Assembly (NCBI GenBank): GCA_045601245.1
Contig: JAZRZH010000056.1
Coordinates: forward strand, 1-22,771
From: Cacconaster sp045601245
GTDB taxonomy: Bacteria; Bacteroidota; Bacteroidia; Bacteroidales; UBA932
Direction: 5' to 3'
Length of the DNA stretch: 22,771 bases
In this document: positions 14,464 through 22,368 of the stretch, one piece after another
Numbering within the stretch: position 1 is the first letter of the stretch
Layout: the number at the start of each line of letters is the position of its first letter
The notes under the pieces: model-generated
Told to the model about the DNA's origin: nothing
The model's input: the letters and a program-made list of their open reading frames with translations, nothing else
The model's database searches: none
Translations under genes and position numbers: made by a program

Positions 14464-15731
14464 ATTTCCTCCACTTCTACAGTCATGTCCATTTTGTTGC
14501 CGGCGAAACCGGAAAGGTCAAGTCCCTTGAGAGGGATGTTCTCCATCTCCGCAGGGAGCAGGTATGGCTTTTTTATCTTCTTGACGCTCTGTCCGTTGAC
14601 CTTGATGTTCACATATACATTGTTGAAAGGCTGCTTGACCCTGAATTTCAATACGGTGTCATCAAGCGAATCAAGGTGGGTGAGGGAAGGCAGCACGTAT
14701 CCTATGCCGTTGAGCGGCGCGATGTCGATGACGGAAGTGTCATCTCCGAGTCCTCCGTTGAGGAATCTCGCTGCGTTCTTGCCTGCGAGACGGCCCTCCG
14801 CGGACACATAGTCCACGAGGTCGTGTACGTGAAGGCTGTTGCCGCAGGCGAATATGCCAGGGATGGATGTCTCGAGGTCCTCGTTGACAACCGGGCCCTT
14901 GGTCTTAGGATGTATCGCAACGCCGATCTTCTCGAGAAGCGGGTTGTTCGGAATCAGTCCGACGGAGAGGAGGAGGGTGTCCACGTCGAATACCATATCC
15001 TGCCCTTCGATGAATTTCAAATTATCATCCACAGGGCAGATGACGACCTTCTCGACGTGGTCCTTGCCGATGATTTCCTTCACGGTATGGTGGAGGTACA
15101 GAGGTATGTTGTAATCGTTGAGACACTGGACGATATTTCGGTTGAGGCCGTTCGAATACGGCATCAGTTCGGCGACTCCGAGCACTTTGGCGCCTTCAAG
15201 TGTCATTCTGCGCGCCATGATCAGACCAATGTCTCCACTTCCTAGGATGAAAACCCTCTTGCCGACCATATAGCCTTCGATGTTGAGGTATCTTTGCGCA
15301 AGGCCGGCGGTAAGGATACCGCTTGGGCGCGTGCCCGGGATGTTTATGGCGCCGCGTGTCCTTTCGCTGCAGCCGGTGGAGCAGATGATTGCTCCCGCCT
15401 CGACGACAACATAGCCGTCTTCCTGGGATGAATAATGCACTTTGCGGTCCGGGGTGATGTCAAGCACCATCGAGTTGACCTTGCATTCGATACCGCGTTC
15501 CTTTACCTGGTCGATGAACCGCTGGGCATACTCGGGGCCGGCCATCTCTTCCTTGAATTCGTGGAGGCCGAAGCCGTTGTGTATGCACTGAAGCAGGATG
15601 CCACCGAGGTATTTGTCCTTTTCGAGGACGAGAATGCTCCTGACGCCGCTGTCGTATGCTGCGACTGCAGCGGCAAGGCCGGCGGAACCTCCGCCGACTA
15701 TGACGAGATCATATCTAACTGTTCCGTTCAT
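14460..15731 (-). CDS. FAD/NAD(P)-dependent oxidoreductase (GlpB-like partner)
   Basis: A 423-residue two-dinucleotide-fold flavoprotein. The FAD site is VIVGGGSAGLAA near residues 10-21. A second nucleotide fold, RVFILGSGDIGLIMARRM, sits mid-protein and suits NAD(P). LETSIPGIFACGNSLHVHD near the C-terminal third is the second FAD contact of pyridine-nucleotide disulfide oxidoreductases. No paired redox-active cysteines of the thioredoxin reductase type (CxxC next to the FAD motif) are evident; a lone cysteine occurs in LLQCIHNG. It starts directly after the GlpA-like stop with no spacer and overlaps DUF1667. By context it is the second subunit of a glycerol-3-phosphate dehydrogenase complex and could pass electrons to or from NAD(P) (inference). 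Confidence 0.88.
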   Translation of the reverse strand: MNGTVRYDLVIVGGGSAGLAAAVAAYDSGVRSILVLEKDKYLGGILLQCIHNGFGLHEFKEEMAGPEYAQRFIDQVKERGIECKVNSMVLDITPDRKVHYSSQEDGYVVVEAGAIICSTGCSERTRGAINIPGTRPSGILTAGLAQRYLNIEGYMVGKRVFILGSGDIGLIMARRMTLEGAKVLGVAELMPYSNGLNRNIVQCLNDYNIPLYLHHTVKEIIGKDHVEKVVICPVDDNLKFIEGQDMVFDVDTLLLSVGLIPNNPLLEKIGVAIHPKTKGPVVNEDLETSIPGIFACGNSLHVHDLVDYVSAEGRLAGKNAARFLNGGLGDDTSVIDIAPLNGIGYVLPSLTHLDSLDDTVLKFRVKQPFNNVYVNIKVNGQSVKKIKKPYLLPAEMENIPLKGLDLSGFAGNKMDMTVEVEEI

Positions 15732-17159
15732 CTATTTCTCCCCCTTTGTTTTCTCCTTGAGGATGTATGATCCTCTGTTGGAATAATTGATATCTACCGG
15801 CTCCTTGCCGAGTTCGTCGCAAAGGATTTTCATTATCAGAGGCTCGCAGAAGCCGCCCTGGCACTTTCCGAACCCTGGACGGACCCTCTTTTTGACACCC
15901 TTGATGGAGCGTGCTCCGCAGTTGCGGCGGATGCAGTCTATGACCTCACCCTTGGTGACCTGCTCGCAGCGGCATACCATCTGGCCGAAATCCGGATTCC
16001 TGGCAATGAGGGCCTGACGCTCTTCTACCAGGAGCGTGTTCACGCGGTAGAGCGGGCGTCTGCGTGGATTCCAGTCCTTCTTCTCCCGGAGTTCGATGAC
16101 ATCCCTGACCATTCCAACGGCCTTTTCGCCGATGGCCGGGCTGGAGGCAAGTCCGGGGGACTGGATGCCGAGCATATTTATGAAGCCCGGGACAGGGGTG
16201 TTGATCACGAAATCGCCGCTGTCGTGGTATGCGCGAAGGCCGCTGAATTCGCGGATTACATACTGCATCGGAATCTCATCGACAAGTCTGTATGCTTCTT
16301 TTACAACATTATTAAGTGTCTCACCGTCGGTTCCCTTGTCATCTTCGGATTCCACGAATTCGCTGGACGGACCGATCAGATAGTTGCCATGAGTCGTCGG
16401 TGATATGAGGACCCCCTTGCCCTTCGATGACGGGACGCTGAAAAGAGTGTGGGTCACGTATGGTGCAGGGAAGTGGTCGAGCACATAGTACTCGCCCTTC
16501 CTTGGCCTGATGACCTCTTTCTTTTCGTTGATATAGTTGTTGATGATCCCGCTGTTGACACCTGCGCAGTTGACCACCACGCAGGCCTCGTACGAGCCCT
16601 TGTCTGTCTCGACTTTGAATATGTCGCCAGATTTGCAGATGCCTGTCACTTTCTCTTCAAGGTGGAGTTCCACGCCGTTGTCCATAGCATTCTCCATCAG
16701 GGCGACAACAAGCTCAAAAGGATTGACGATGCTTGCGGTAGGGGCCCAGATGGCGCGTGTTGCCTTCTTCGTGACGAATGGTTCCATCTCGCGGAGCTTC
16801 TCCGCAGAGATGATTTCAATAGGAGCGCCGTTCTTCATGCCGTCGGCGTAAAGTTTGTCGAGCATCTCCTCCTCTTCCTGATTCGTGGCGACCGTTAGTG
16901 AGCCTATATTCTTGAGTTCGACGTCGAGTTCCTCGCACTCCTTGGCGAACATCTTGTTGCCGGCTACGTTGAGTTCGGCCTTCAGAGTGCCCGGGTGCGG
17001 GTCGTAGCCCGAATGGACAATCGCGCTGTTGGCGCAGGATGTCTCATCTCCGACGTCACTGTTCTTTTCGAGGACCAGGACTTTGGCGTCATACCGCGCG
17101 AGGTCCCTCGCAATGGTAGAGCCGATCACTCCGGCTCCTACAATGATTATGTCGTACAT
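15732..17159 (-). CDS. GlpA-like glycerol-3-phosphate dehydrogenase with BFD-type [2Fe-2S] domain
   Basis: A 475-residue flavoprotein of the DAO/GlpA family expected to oxidise sn-glycerol-3-phosphate to dihydroxyacetone phosphate. The N-terminal FAD motif IIVGAGVIGSTIARDLARYD is followed by LEKNSDVGDETSCANSAIVH. Substrate-domain features such as LIGPSSEF and FSGLRAYHD appear near the middle. The C-terminal region carries a bacterioferritin-associated ferredoxin-like domain with C396, C398, C433 and C438 (MVCRCEQVT, then FGKCQGGFCEP), ligands for a [2Fe-2S] cluster. E. coli GlpA has the same fold order. L-2-hydroxyglutarate oxidase-like chemistry is the main alternative, but the glpK neighbour, with no spacer between them, favours glycerol-3-phosphate. 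Confidence 0.85.
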   Translation of the reverse strand: MYDIIIVGAGVIGSTIARDLARYDAKVLVLEKNSDVGDETSCANSAIVHSGYDPHPGTLKAELNVAGNKMFAKECEELDVELKNIGSLTVATNQEEEEMLDKLYADGMKNGAPIEIISAEKLREMEPFVTKKATRAIWAPTASIVNPFELVVALMENAMDNGVELHLEEKVTGICKSGDIFKVETDKGSYEACVVVNCAGVNSGIINNYINEKKEVIRPRKGEYYVLDHFPAPYVTHTLFSVPSSKGKGVLISPTTHGNYLIGPSSEFVESEDDKGTDGETLNNVVKEAYRLVDEIPMQYVIREFSGLRAYHDSGDFVINTPVPGFINMLGIQSPGLASSPAIGEKAVGMVRDVIELREKKDWNPRRRPLYRVNTLLVEERQALIARNPDFGQMVCRCEQVTKGEVIDCIRRNCGARSIKGVKKRVRPGFGKCQGGFCEPLIMKILCDELGKEPVDINYSNRGSYILKEKTKGEK

Positions 17160-18647
17160 TTATTTGAATACTCTGGTTGCTTCGACGGCCTTCTTCCAGC
17201 CCTTGTAGAGGGCGTTGCGCTTCTCGTCATCAATAGCGGCGCTGAAGGTCCTGTCGATTGTATGGTTGTTGACGATGTCATCTTTGCTGTCCCATACGCC
17301 TGTTGCGAGGCCAGCAAGGTATGCAGCGCCGAGAGCGGTGTTCTCCAGGCATACAGGGCGGATCACGTCAACATCGAGGATATCAGCCTGGAACTGCATC
17401 ATATAGTTGTTGGCGCTTGCACCGCCGTCGACTGCGAGGCTGCCGATCTTTATTCCGGATTCCTCCTTCATAACTTCCATCACGTCCTTGGACTGGTAAG
17501 CGATGGATTCGAGTGTGGCGGTGATGAAATTCTCCCTTGAGGTGGCCCTTGTGAGGCCGAAGACTGCACCGCGTGCGTCATTGTCCCAGTACGGCGTGCC
17601 GAGGCCCACGAATGCTGGAACGACATATACTCCGTCCGATGTGGTGGTGAATTTTTCGCATTCGCAGGATTTTTCGAAGAAACGGAGTCCGTCGCGGAGC
17701 CACTGTACTGCGGAACCGCCAATGAAAACTGAGCCTTCAAGGGCATATTCGGTCTCACCGCCAACCTTCCACGCAACCGTGGTGAGCAGGCCGTTCTTTG
17801 AGAACACCGGCTTGTCCTTGGTATTCATAAGCATAAAGCATCCGGTGCCGTATGTATTCTTGACACTGCCCATTTCGAAGCAGCACTGTCCGAAGAGGGA
17901 TGCCTGCTGGTCGCCGATCATTGATGCGATAGGAACATCCGCAGCAGGGTCGATGCTCTTGAGTACGGTTGCTGTGCCGTAGATTTCGCTGTTGCTTACG
18001 ACCTTCGGGAGGATGCACTCAGGGATGCCGTAGAGTCCGAGGAGCTCCTTGTCCCATTCCATCGTGCTGATGTTGAACATCATTGTGCGGGAAGCGTTGG
18101 TCACGTCAGTAATGTGGATCTTGCCTTCGGTAAGTTTGTATACGAGGAATGAGTCAATGGTTCCGAAGCAGAGTTCGCCCTTTTCTGCCCTTTCTTTTAC
18201 GTCCGGTACGTTGTCCATGATCCAGCGGATTTTGCTTGCACTGAAATACGGATTGATGATGAGGCCCGTCTTTTCGTGAATCTTCCCTTCTATTCCCTTG
18301 GCAATCCACTCTTCGCAAACCGGCTGTGACTGGCGGCTCTGCCAGCAGAGCGCGTTGTATACCGGCTTTCCGGTCTTGCGGTCCCAGAGGACTGTGGTTT
18401 CACGCTGGTTGGTAATACCGATGGCTGCGATGTCCTGGAGTTTAAGCCCGCTCTTGTCGAGGGCGCCCTTTACTACTTCGCATACGGTGTCCCAGATTTC
18501 CTCTGCATTGTGCTCGACCCATCCGCTCTTCGGGCAGATCTGGGTGAATTCTTTCTGTGCGATGCAGACGATTTCAGAAGACTTGTTGAAAATGATGGCT
18601 CTGGAACTCGTGGTTCCCTGGTCGATTGCCAAAACGTACTGTTTCAT
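17160..18647 (-). CDS. glpK: Glycerol kinase
   Basis: A 495-residue FGGY kinase that phosphorylates glycerol with ATP and so traps it in the cell. Family features: YVLAIDQGTTSSRAIIF at the N-terminus, GITNQRETTVLWDR near 77-90, NALCWQSRQ, MIGDQQASLFGQ with the catalytic aspartate, YGTGCFMLMNT, YALEGSVFIGG and the C-terminal signature VDGGASANNYMMQFQADIL. The loop that in Gram-positive enzymes carries the HPr-phosphorylated histidine reads SEIYGTATVLKS here and has no histidine. It is the first gene of the glp operon, and the GlpA-like gene begins on the next base after its stop. Confidence 0.98.
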   Translation of the reverse strand: MKQYVLAIDQGTTSSRAIIFNKSSEIVCIAQKEFTQICPKSGWVEHNAEEIWDTVCEVVKGALDKSGLKLQDIAAIGITNQRETTVLWDRKTGKPVYNALCWQSRQSQPVCEEWIAKGIEGKIHEKTGLIINPYFSASKIRWIMDNVPDVKERAEKGELCFGTIDSFLVYKLTEGKIHITDVTNASRTMMFNISTMEWDKELLGLYGIPECILPKVVSNSEIYGTATVLKSIDPAADVPIASMIGDQQASLFGQCCFEMGSVKNTYGTGCFMLMNTKDKPVFSKNGLLTTVAWKVGGETEYALEGSVFIGGSAVQWLRDGLRFFEKSCECEKFTTTSDGVYVVPAFVGLGTPYWDNDARGAVFGLTRATSRENFITATLESIAYQSKDVMEVMKEESGIKIGSLAVDGGASANNYMMQFQADILDVDVIRPVCLENTALGAAYLAGLATGVWDSKDDIVNNHTIDRTFSAAIDDEKRNALYKGWKKAVEATRVFK

Positions 18648-18690
18648 ATGATGTGCTGTTGTGAATATGCAGTATAAATGATACTTGATA

Positions 18691-18698
18691 CAAATATA
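18691..18698 (-). promoter_or_regulatory. -7 element of the glp operon promoter
   Basis: The minus strand reads TATATTTG, an exact TAnnTTTG match, 43 bp before the glpK start. No TTTG is found at the usual distance upstream, so the promoter may be weak or need an activator (inference). Confidence 0.55.
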
Positions 18699-18797
18699 AT
18701 CATAATTATCCTATATCGGAATATGCCGGTAATTATGTTTAATTATATTCGTTATGGTACGTCTGCAATAGTAAGGCGCCATCAGGCGCCCGCCGTA

Positions 18798-18862
18798 TCG
18801 CGAGTGGGTTCACAGCGAGCATTTTGATGCTCGCGGCCCGAGCAGCAGGGCTTTAGCCCGCC
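18798..18862. repeat. Dispersed 65-nt hairpin repeat, copy 2
   Basis: Ungapped match to 247-311 at 54 of 65 positions. The 8-bp hairpin at 18815-18834 is GCGAGCAT, loop TTTG, ATGCTCGC. A second stem GGGC/GCCC with loop TTTA (18848-18859) is present here but not well formed in copy 1. It lies between the ferredoxin terminator and the glpK promoter. Confidence 0.75.
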
Positions 18863-18929
18863 GTATCGGGTCCCGAAGGGACAGGAAGCACGGGAGTCAG
18901 CCGGGGTTAGGGGGCAGCGGCCCCGTAGA

Positions 18930-18963
18930 AAAAGAAAGGAGGCTGACAATTTGTCAGCCTCCT
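18930..18963 (-). terminator. Terminator of the ferredoxin gene
   Basis: AGGAGGCTGACA and TGTCAGCCTCCT form a perfect 12-bp stem around loop ATT. On the minus strand it is followed by TTCTTTTTC, so it acts on transcripts from the ferredoxin gene, whose stop is 26 bp upstream. Confidence 0.93.
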
Positions 18964-18988
18964 GAGCCTATAGTGGCATCAATTGCGA

Positions 18989-19156
18989 TTATGCCTGCTC
19001 GATAGCGCCCATAGGGCATACACCTGCGCAAGTGCCGCAATCAGCACAAAGGTCAGGGTTGATTGAATAGATGTCACCTGCAGAGATTGCTCCTACAGGG
19101 CATTCGTTGATGCAAGTACCGCAAGCTGCGCAATTTTCAGTGATTTTGTAAGCCAT
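18989..19156 (-). CDS. 2[4Fe-4S] ferredoxin
   Basis: A 55-residue protein starting MAYKITENCAACGTC. Two complete CxxCxxCxxxCP motifs give ligands C9, C12, C15, C19 and C37, C40, C43, C47, the clostridial-type arrangement for two [4Fe-4S] clusters. Such ferredoxins carry low-potential electrons between pyruvate:ferredoxin oxidoreductase, hydrogenase, Rnf and similar enzymes in anaerobes. It has its own promoter element and a strong terminator, so it is probably a single-gene transcript. It lies upstream of the glp operon on the same strand, but separated from it by the terminator and about 340 bp. A link to glycerol oxidation is only possible, not shown. Confidence 0.96.
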   Translation of the reverse strand: MAYKITENCAACGTCINECPVGAISAGDIYSINPDLCADCGTCAGVCPMGAIEQA

Positions 19157-19193
19157 AATTATTTAAGATTTGGTGTTTGATATATATCATTTG

Positions 19194-19201
19194 CAAATAT
19201 A
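19194..19201 (-). promoter_or_regulatory. -7 element of the ferredoxin promoter
   Basis: The minus strand reads TATATTTG, followed by GCAAAT. A TTTTTG lies 22 bp upstream (19229-19224). Between the two lies a palindrome, AATACC and GGTATT around six bases (19201-19218), which also overlaps the stop codon of the upstream M16 gene. Confidence 0.6.
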
Positions 19202-19216
19202 ATACCTTTTTTGGTA

Positions 19217-22123
19217 TTAGTAGCCAAAAATCTCCTCCGTCGTCACGCGCTTGATGGTGCCGAATTTCTCAAGAGCCTTGATGTCGATGTCGCTTTCACG
19301 GCCGAGAATGCAGATGGTGTAATTGCGTCCCTTGATGTTCTTCTGCTGGAAATCAACGACATCCTTGAGAGTGAACTTCTGCGCTCCCTCGAAGATGTTC
19401 CTGTTGATGTCGTAGTCGAGGCCGAGCCTCTGGGCATTGAGGTAAGCGTCGAGAACTGATGATTTGACCGTGCGGGCGGTGCGGAGGTTCGCAATCAGGC
19501 TCTCCTTGGCGATGTCGAACGCCTTGTCGGATTCCGGCATATTGTTGATGATATCATCGAATGCAGACAGTGCGTCGATGACCTTGTCATTCTGGGTCTG
19601 GATGAAGTCGCGGAAAATTGTGGTGTATTTGAGGTCGCCCGGAGTCGAATAGTATGCGGACGCGCTGTATGCGAGACCGCGGGCCTCGCGGAGCTCCTGG
19701 AATACGATTCCATTCATTCCGCTGCCGAAATAGCTGTTGTACATCCTTGCGGCAGGCTCGATTTCAGGGTCGAATGCCTCGCCGTTGCTGGAGAGGGAGT
19801 AAATGATGGACTGGTTGGCATCATATGGTGCGATGAGGATGGTGTTACCCTCCGTGAGTTTATATCTGAACTGCTTGTCATTAGTGACAGGAGTCAGGGT
19901 TTCAGGACATTTGTGTGCCGCATTGATGGCTGTTACGGCATCGTCCGCACTCTTCGGGCCATAATAAAGGACTTTGTGCTCGCTGCTGAAGATGTTGTGG
20001 ACGCGGTCAAGCAGTTCCTGGTCGGTAAGCGCGAGGAGATCCGCCTGCGAAAGGATATTCGTGGCCGGGTTTTCCGGGCCGTAGAGACCGTAGTTCATGA
20101 GACGGCTGGCATTTGTGCGCTGGTCGTGCTTTGCATTCTCGCGCTCCTGGACGGTGTTGGCCTTGAGCATCATAAGTGCGTCAGGGTTGGCCTGGGAGTC
20201 GGTGACGATCTCCTCCATAATGGTCATGGCCTCATCCATATTCTCGGCAAGACCGTTGAGTGTGACGTAAGTGCGGTCACCGGTGCAGGAAACCGAGCAT
20301 TCGCAGGCAAGGTTGTAGAATTTCTTCCTGACCTGTTCCGGAGTCATTGAACTTGTTCCCAGGTAGTTCACATAGTCGCACATATACGGGAGGATTCTGT
20401 CCGAATCGGATCCGGTCTCGAATACATATTCGAGGCTGAATGTGCCGTTGGTGACATTCTGCTTGTAAAGTACCGGTATGTTGCTCTTGGCCTGGAGGAT
20501 TGACATATCCTTCTTGAAATCCACGAATGACGGCTCGATAGGCTTGACTGCCGCAGCGGCATTCTGGATGTCGGTGAGGAATGCGCTGGCTGTGTCTCGG
20601 TTTGTGAAGATAGGGGTGATCTGCGGCTTCGCGATCTTTACGTCAAGCGGATCCTTCTCCTGAAGTTTGTTGACCAGTACGTAATTGTTGCCGAAGTTTT
20701 CGTTTGCGAACTTCACGATGTCCTCCTTTGTGATGGCGGCAATGCGGTCGATCTCGCTGACAACATCGCTCCAAGGGATGTCATCGATGAAGCTGTTGAC
20801 AGCAACCCTTGCCATTGCACCGGTGGACTCCATCTGCTTCATGCGCTGCAGCTTGAGGTTGTTGATGGTGGCGGTGAGGAGTTCCTCGTCAAAGTCGCCG
20901 GCCTTGACTTTTTCGATTTCGGCAAGGGCGATGTCACGCACCTCCTCGAGGGTCTGTCCGGCCTTCGGTTCGCCCATTATCAGGAATGCGCTGTAGTCTG
21001 CGAGGTCTTCGACTCCGGAGTACATTCCGAGGGTCTTCTGCTGCTGGTTGACGTCGAGGTCAATGAGGCCTGCGACACCGTTGCAGAGGACATTTGAGAA
21101 GGCCTGGAGAAGCGGCATGTTTTCATCATTGGCACCAGGAAATCTCCACCCGAGGGCCACCATCGGTGATTCGAGGCCGCGGACTGTCTTGACAACCGGT
21201 TCTGTGATGGGTTCTTCCGGCTTGAATTCCATCTTCTTGAGGTTCTCATTCGGCTTCATGTTGCCGAAATACTTGTCAATGATCTTGATAGCCTTCTTTG
21301 GGTTGAAGTCACCGACCATCACCACTGCCATGTTATTTGGTACATACCATTCGTCGTGGTAGTTCTTCACATTGGTGATGGAAGGGTTTTTGAGGTGTGA
21401 CGGGAGGCCGATGACGTCAGTGTTGTACGGGTGGTTCGGGAAAAGTCCCTCGAAGAGAGCGTTGAGCCATTTGGTCTGATCCTGCGATGCATACATATTG
21501 TATTCCTCATAGATAGTCTCGAGTTCGGTGTGGAAGCCGCGGAGGACACAGTTCTCGAAGCGGTCTGCCTGGATTTTTGCCCAAAGGTCAATCTGGTTTG
21601 AAGGGATGTTCTCTGTGTAGCAGGTTACGTCATAGCTCGTGTAAGCGTTGGTGCCCTTAGCGCCGATGGAAGCCATAAGCTTGTCATATTCGTTAGGGAT
21701 GGCAATCTTGGATGCTTCGTAAGAAATGGAGTCAATCTGATGGTATATGGCGGCGCGTTCAGTCTCATCGGTTGTCTGGCGGTAAACCTCGAAGAGCGCT
21801 TCGATTTCGTCGAGCAAAGGCTTCTCGGCGGAGTAGTCCTGTGTTCCGAACTGTTCTGTGCCCTTGAACATCAGGTGCTCGAAATAGTGAGCGAGGCCGG
21901 TGGTCTCGCGTGGGTCGTTCTTGCTGCCTACCTTGACGGCAATCTGCGCGTCAATGCGCGGCTTGTCCTTGTTGACGATCATATACACCTTCAGACCGTT
22001 GTCCAGCGTGTAGATGCGTGCTCCGGTCGGGTCATACTTGACCGACTCATATTTGCAGCAGTTGCAGGATATGGCACTGCAGAGAACCGCCGCAATCAGG
22101 AGTGAATTCAGTAAGTGTTTCAT
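19217..22123 (-). CDS. M16-family zinc metallopeptidase, probable lipoprotein
   Basis: A 968-residue two-lobed peptidase of the pitrilysin/insulinase family. The N-terminus (MKHLLNSLLIAAVLCSAISC) is a lipoprotein-type signal with a likely lipidated C20. The inverted zinc motif HYFEH lies at 79-83, with the third ligand probably the glutamate pair in LETIYEEYN near 206-207. The active lobe has NAYTSYDVTCYTENIP typical of the family. The second half (from about residue 540) repeats the fold, with the LREARGLAYSASAYYSTPGD motif of the M16 C-terminal domain, but no second HxxEH. Substrate unknown; probably digests peptides at the envelope. No strong terminator follows before the ferredoxin promoter, so some read-through is possible. 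Confidence 0.93.
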   Translation of the reverse strand: MKHLLNSLLIAAVLCSAISCNCCKYESVKYDPTGARIYTLDNGLKVYMIVNKDKPRIDAQIAVKVGSKNDPRETTGLAHYFEHLMFKGTEQFGTQDYSAEKPLLDEIEALFEVYRQTTDETERAAIYHQIDSISYEASKIAIPNEYDKLMASIGAKGTNAYTSYDVTCYTENIPSNQIDLWAKIQADRFENCVLRGFHTELETIYEEYNMYASQDQTKWLNALFEGLFPNHPYNTDVIGLPSHLKNPSITNVKNYHDEWYVPNNMAVVMVGDFNPKKAIKIIDKYFGNMKPNENLKKMEFKPEEPITEPVVKTVRGLESPMVALGWRFPGANDENMPLLQAFSNVLCNGVAGLIDLDVNQQQKTLGMYSGVEDLADYSAFLIMGEPKAGQTLEEVRDIALAEIEKVKAGDFDEELLTATINNLKLQRMKQMESTGAMARVAVNSFIDDIPWSDVVSEIDRIAAITKEDIVKFANENFGNNYVLVNKLQEKDPLDVKIAKPQITPIFTNRDTASAFLTDIQNAAAAVKPIEPSFVDFKKDMSILQAKSNIPVLYKQNVTNGTFSLEYVFETGSDSDRILPYMCDYVNYLGTSSMTPEQVRKKFYNLACECSVSCTGDRTYVTLNGLAENMDEAMTIMEEIVTDSQANPDALMMLKANTVQERENAKHDQRTNASRLMNYGLYGPENPATNILSQADLLALTDQELLDRVHNIFSSEHKVLYYGPKSADDAVTAINAAHKCPETLTPVTNDKQFRYKLTEGNTILIAPYDANQSIIYSLSSNGEAFDPEIEPAARMYNSYFGSGMNGIVFQELREARGLAYSASAYYSTPGDLKYTTIFRDFIQTQNDKVIDALSAFDDIINNMPESDKAFDIAKESLIANLRTARTVKSSVLDAYLNAQRLGLDYDINRNIFEGAQKFTLKDVVDFQQKNIKGRNYTICILGRESDIDIKALEKFGTIKRVTTEEIFGY

Positions 22124-22174
22124 TCTATTGGTATTAATGTTTTTGTGATTTGCGTATATATCTCACAAAAGTAG

Positions 22175-22182
22175 CAAATATA
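22175..22182 (-). promoter_or_regulatory. -7 element of the M16 peptidase promoter
   Basis: The minus strand reads TATATTTG, an exact match to TAnnTTTG, 51 bp before the start codon. No clear TTTG lies at the usual distance upstream. Confidence 0.55.
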
Positions 22183-22248
22183 TTATAACAGTGTGTTTGG
22201 AACGCGGATTTGTCAATTACAAAAAATGTTAAAAAAACTTTATTTTTC

Positions 22249-22279
22249 TTTGCATAACAAAAATTAATGTCTACATTTG
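22249..22279 (+). promoter_or_regulatory. Promoter of tRNA-Lys
   Basis: TTTG at 22249-22252 and TACATTTG at 22272-22279 are 19 bp apart, an excellent Bacteroidota promoter. The start site would be near 22286, ten bases before the tRNA. Confidence 0.75.
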
Positions 22280-22295
22280 CAGTCCCAAAACGGAA

Positions 22296-22368
22296 GCATC
22301 CTTAGCTCAGCTGGTAGAGCACCTGACTCTTAATCAGGGTGTCCAGGGTTCGAGTCCCTGAGGATGCA
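22296..22368 (+). tRNA. tRNA-Lys (anticodon CTT)
   Basis: A 73-nt cloverleaf. The acceptor stem is GCATCCT (22296-22302) with AGGATGC (22361-22367) and discriminator A. The D-arm is GCTC/GAGC, the anticodon arm CTGA-CTCTTAA-TCAG gives anticodon CTT at 22329-22331, and the T-arm is CAGGG-TTCGAGT-CCCTG. The CCA end is not encoded, since the gene continues CAA. It has its own promoter and terminator. Confidence 0.97.

Larger units (their letters stand above)
18648..18926. other. Intergenic region upstream of glpK, hairpin-rich
   Basis: No gene is visible. Besides the glpK promoter element and the 65-nt repeat copy it holds three further hairpins: GGCGCC/GGCGCC with loop ATCA (18775-18790), GTCCC/GGGAC with loop GAA (18870-18882), and GGGGC/GCCCC near 18912-18925. 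The 18775-18925 block is clearly more GC-rich than the AT-rich 18650-18770 stretch before it, so the boundary between promoter region and repeat block is sharp. Confidence 0.7.

Noticed and set aside
19217..22123. Fusion of two separate M16 genes
   Set aside because: Two-lobed M16 proteins of about 950 residues with one active lobe are a normal architecture in the family, so no fusion event need be invoked.
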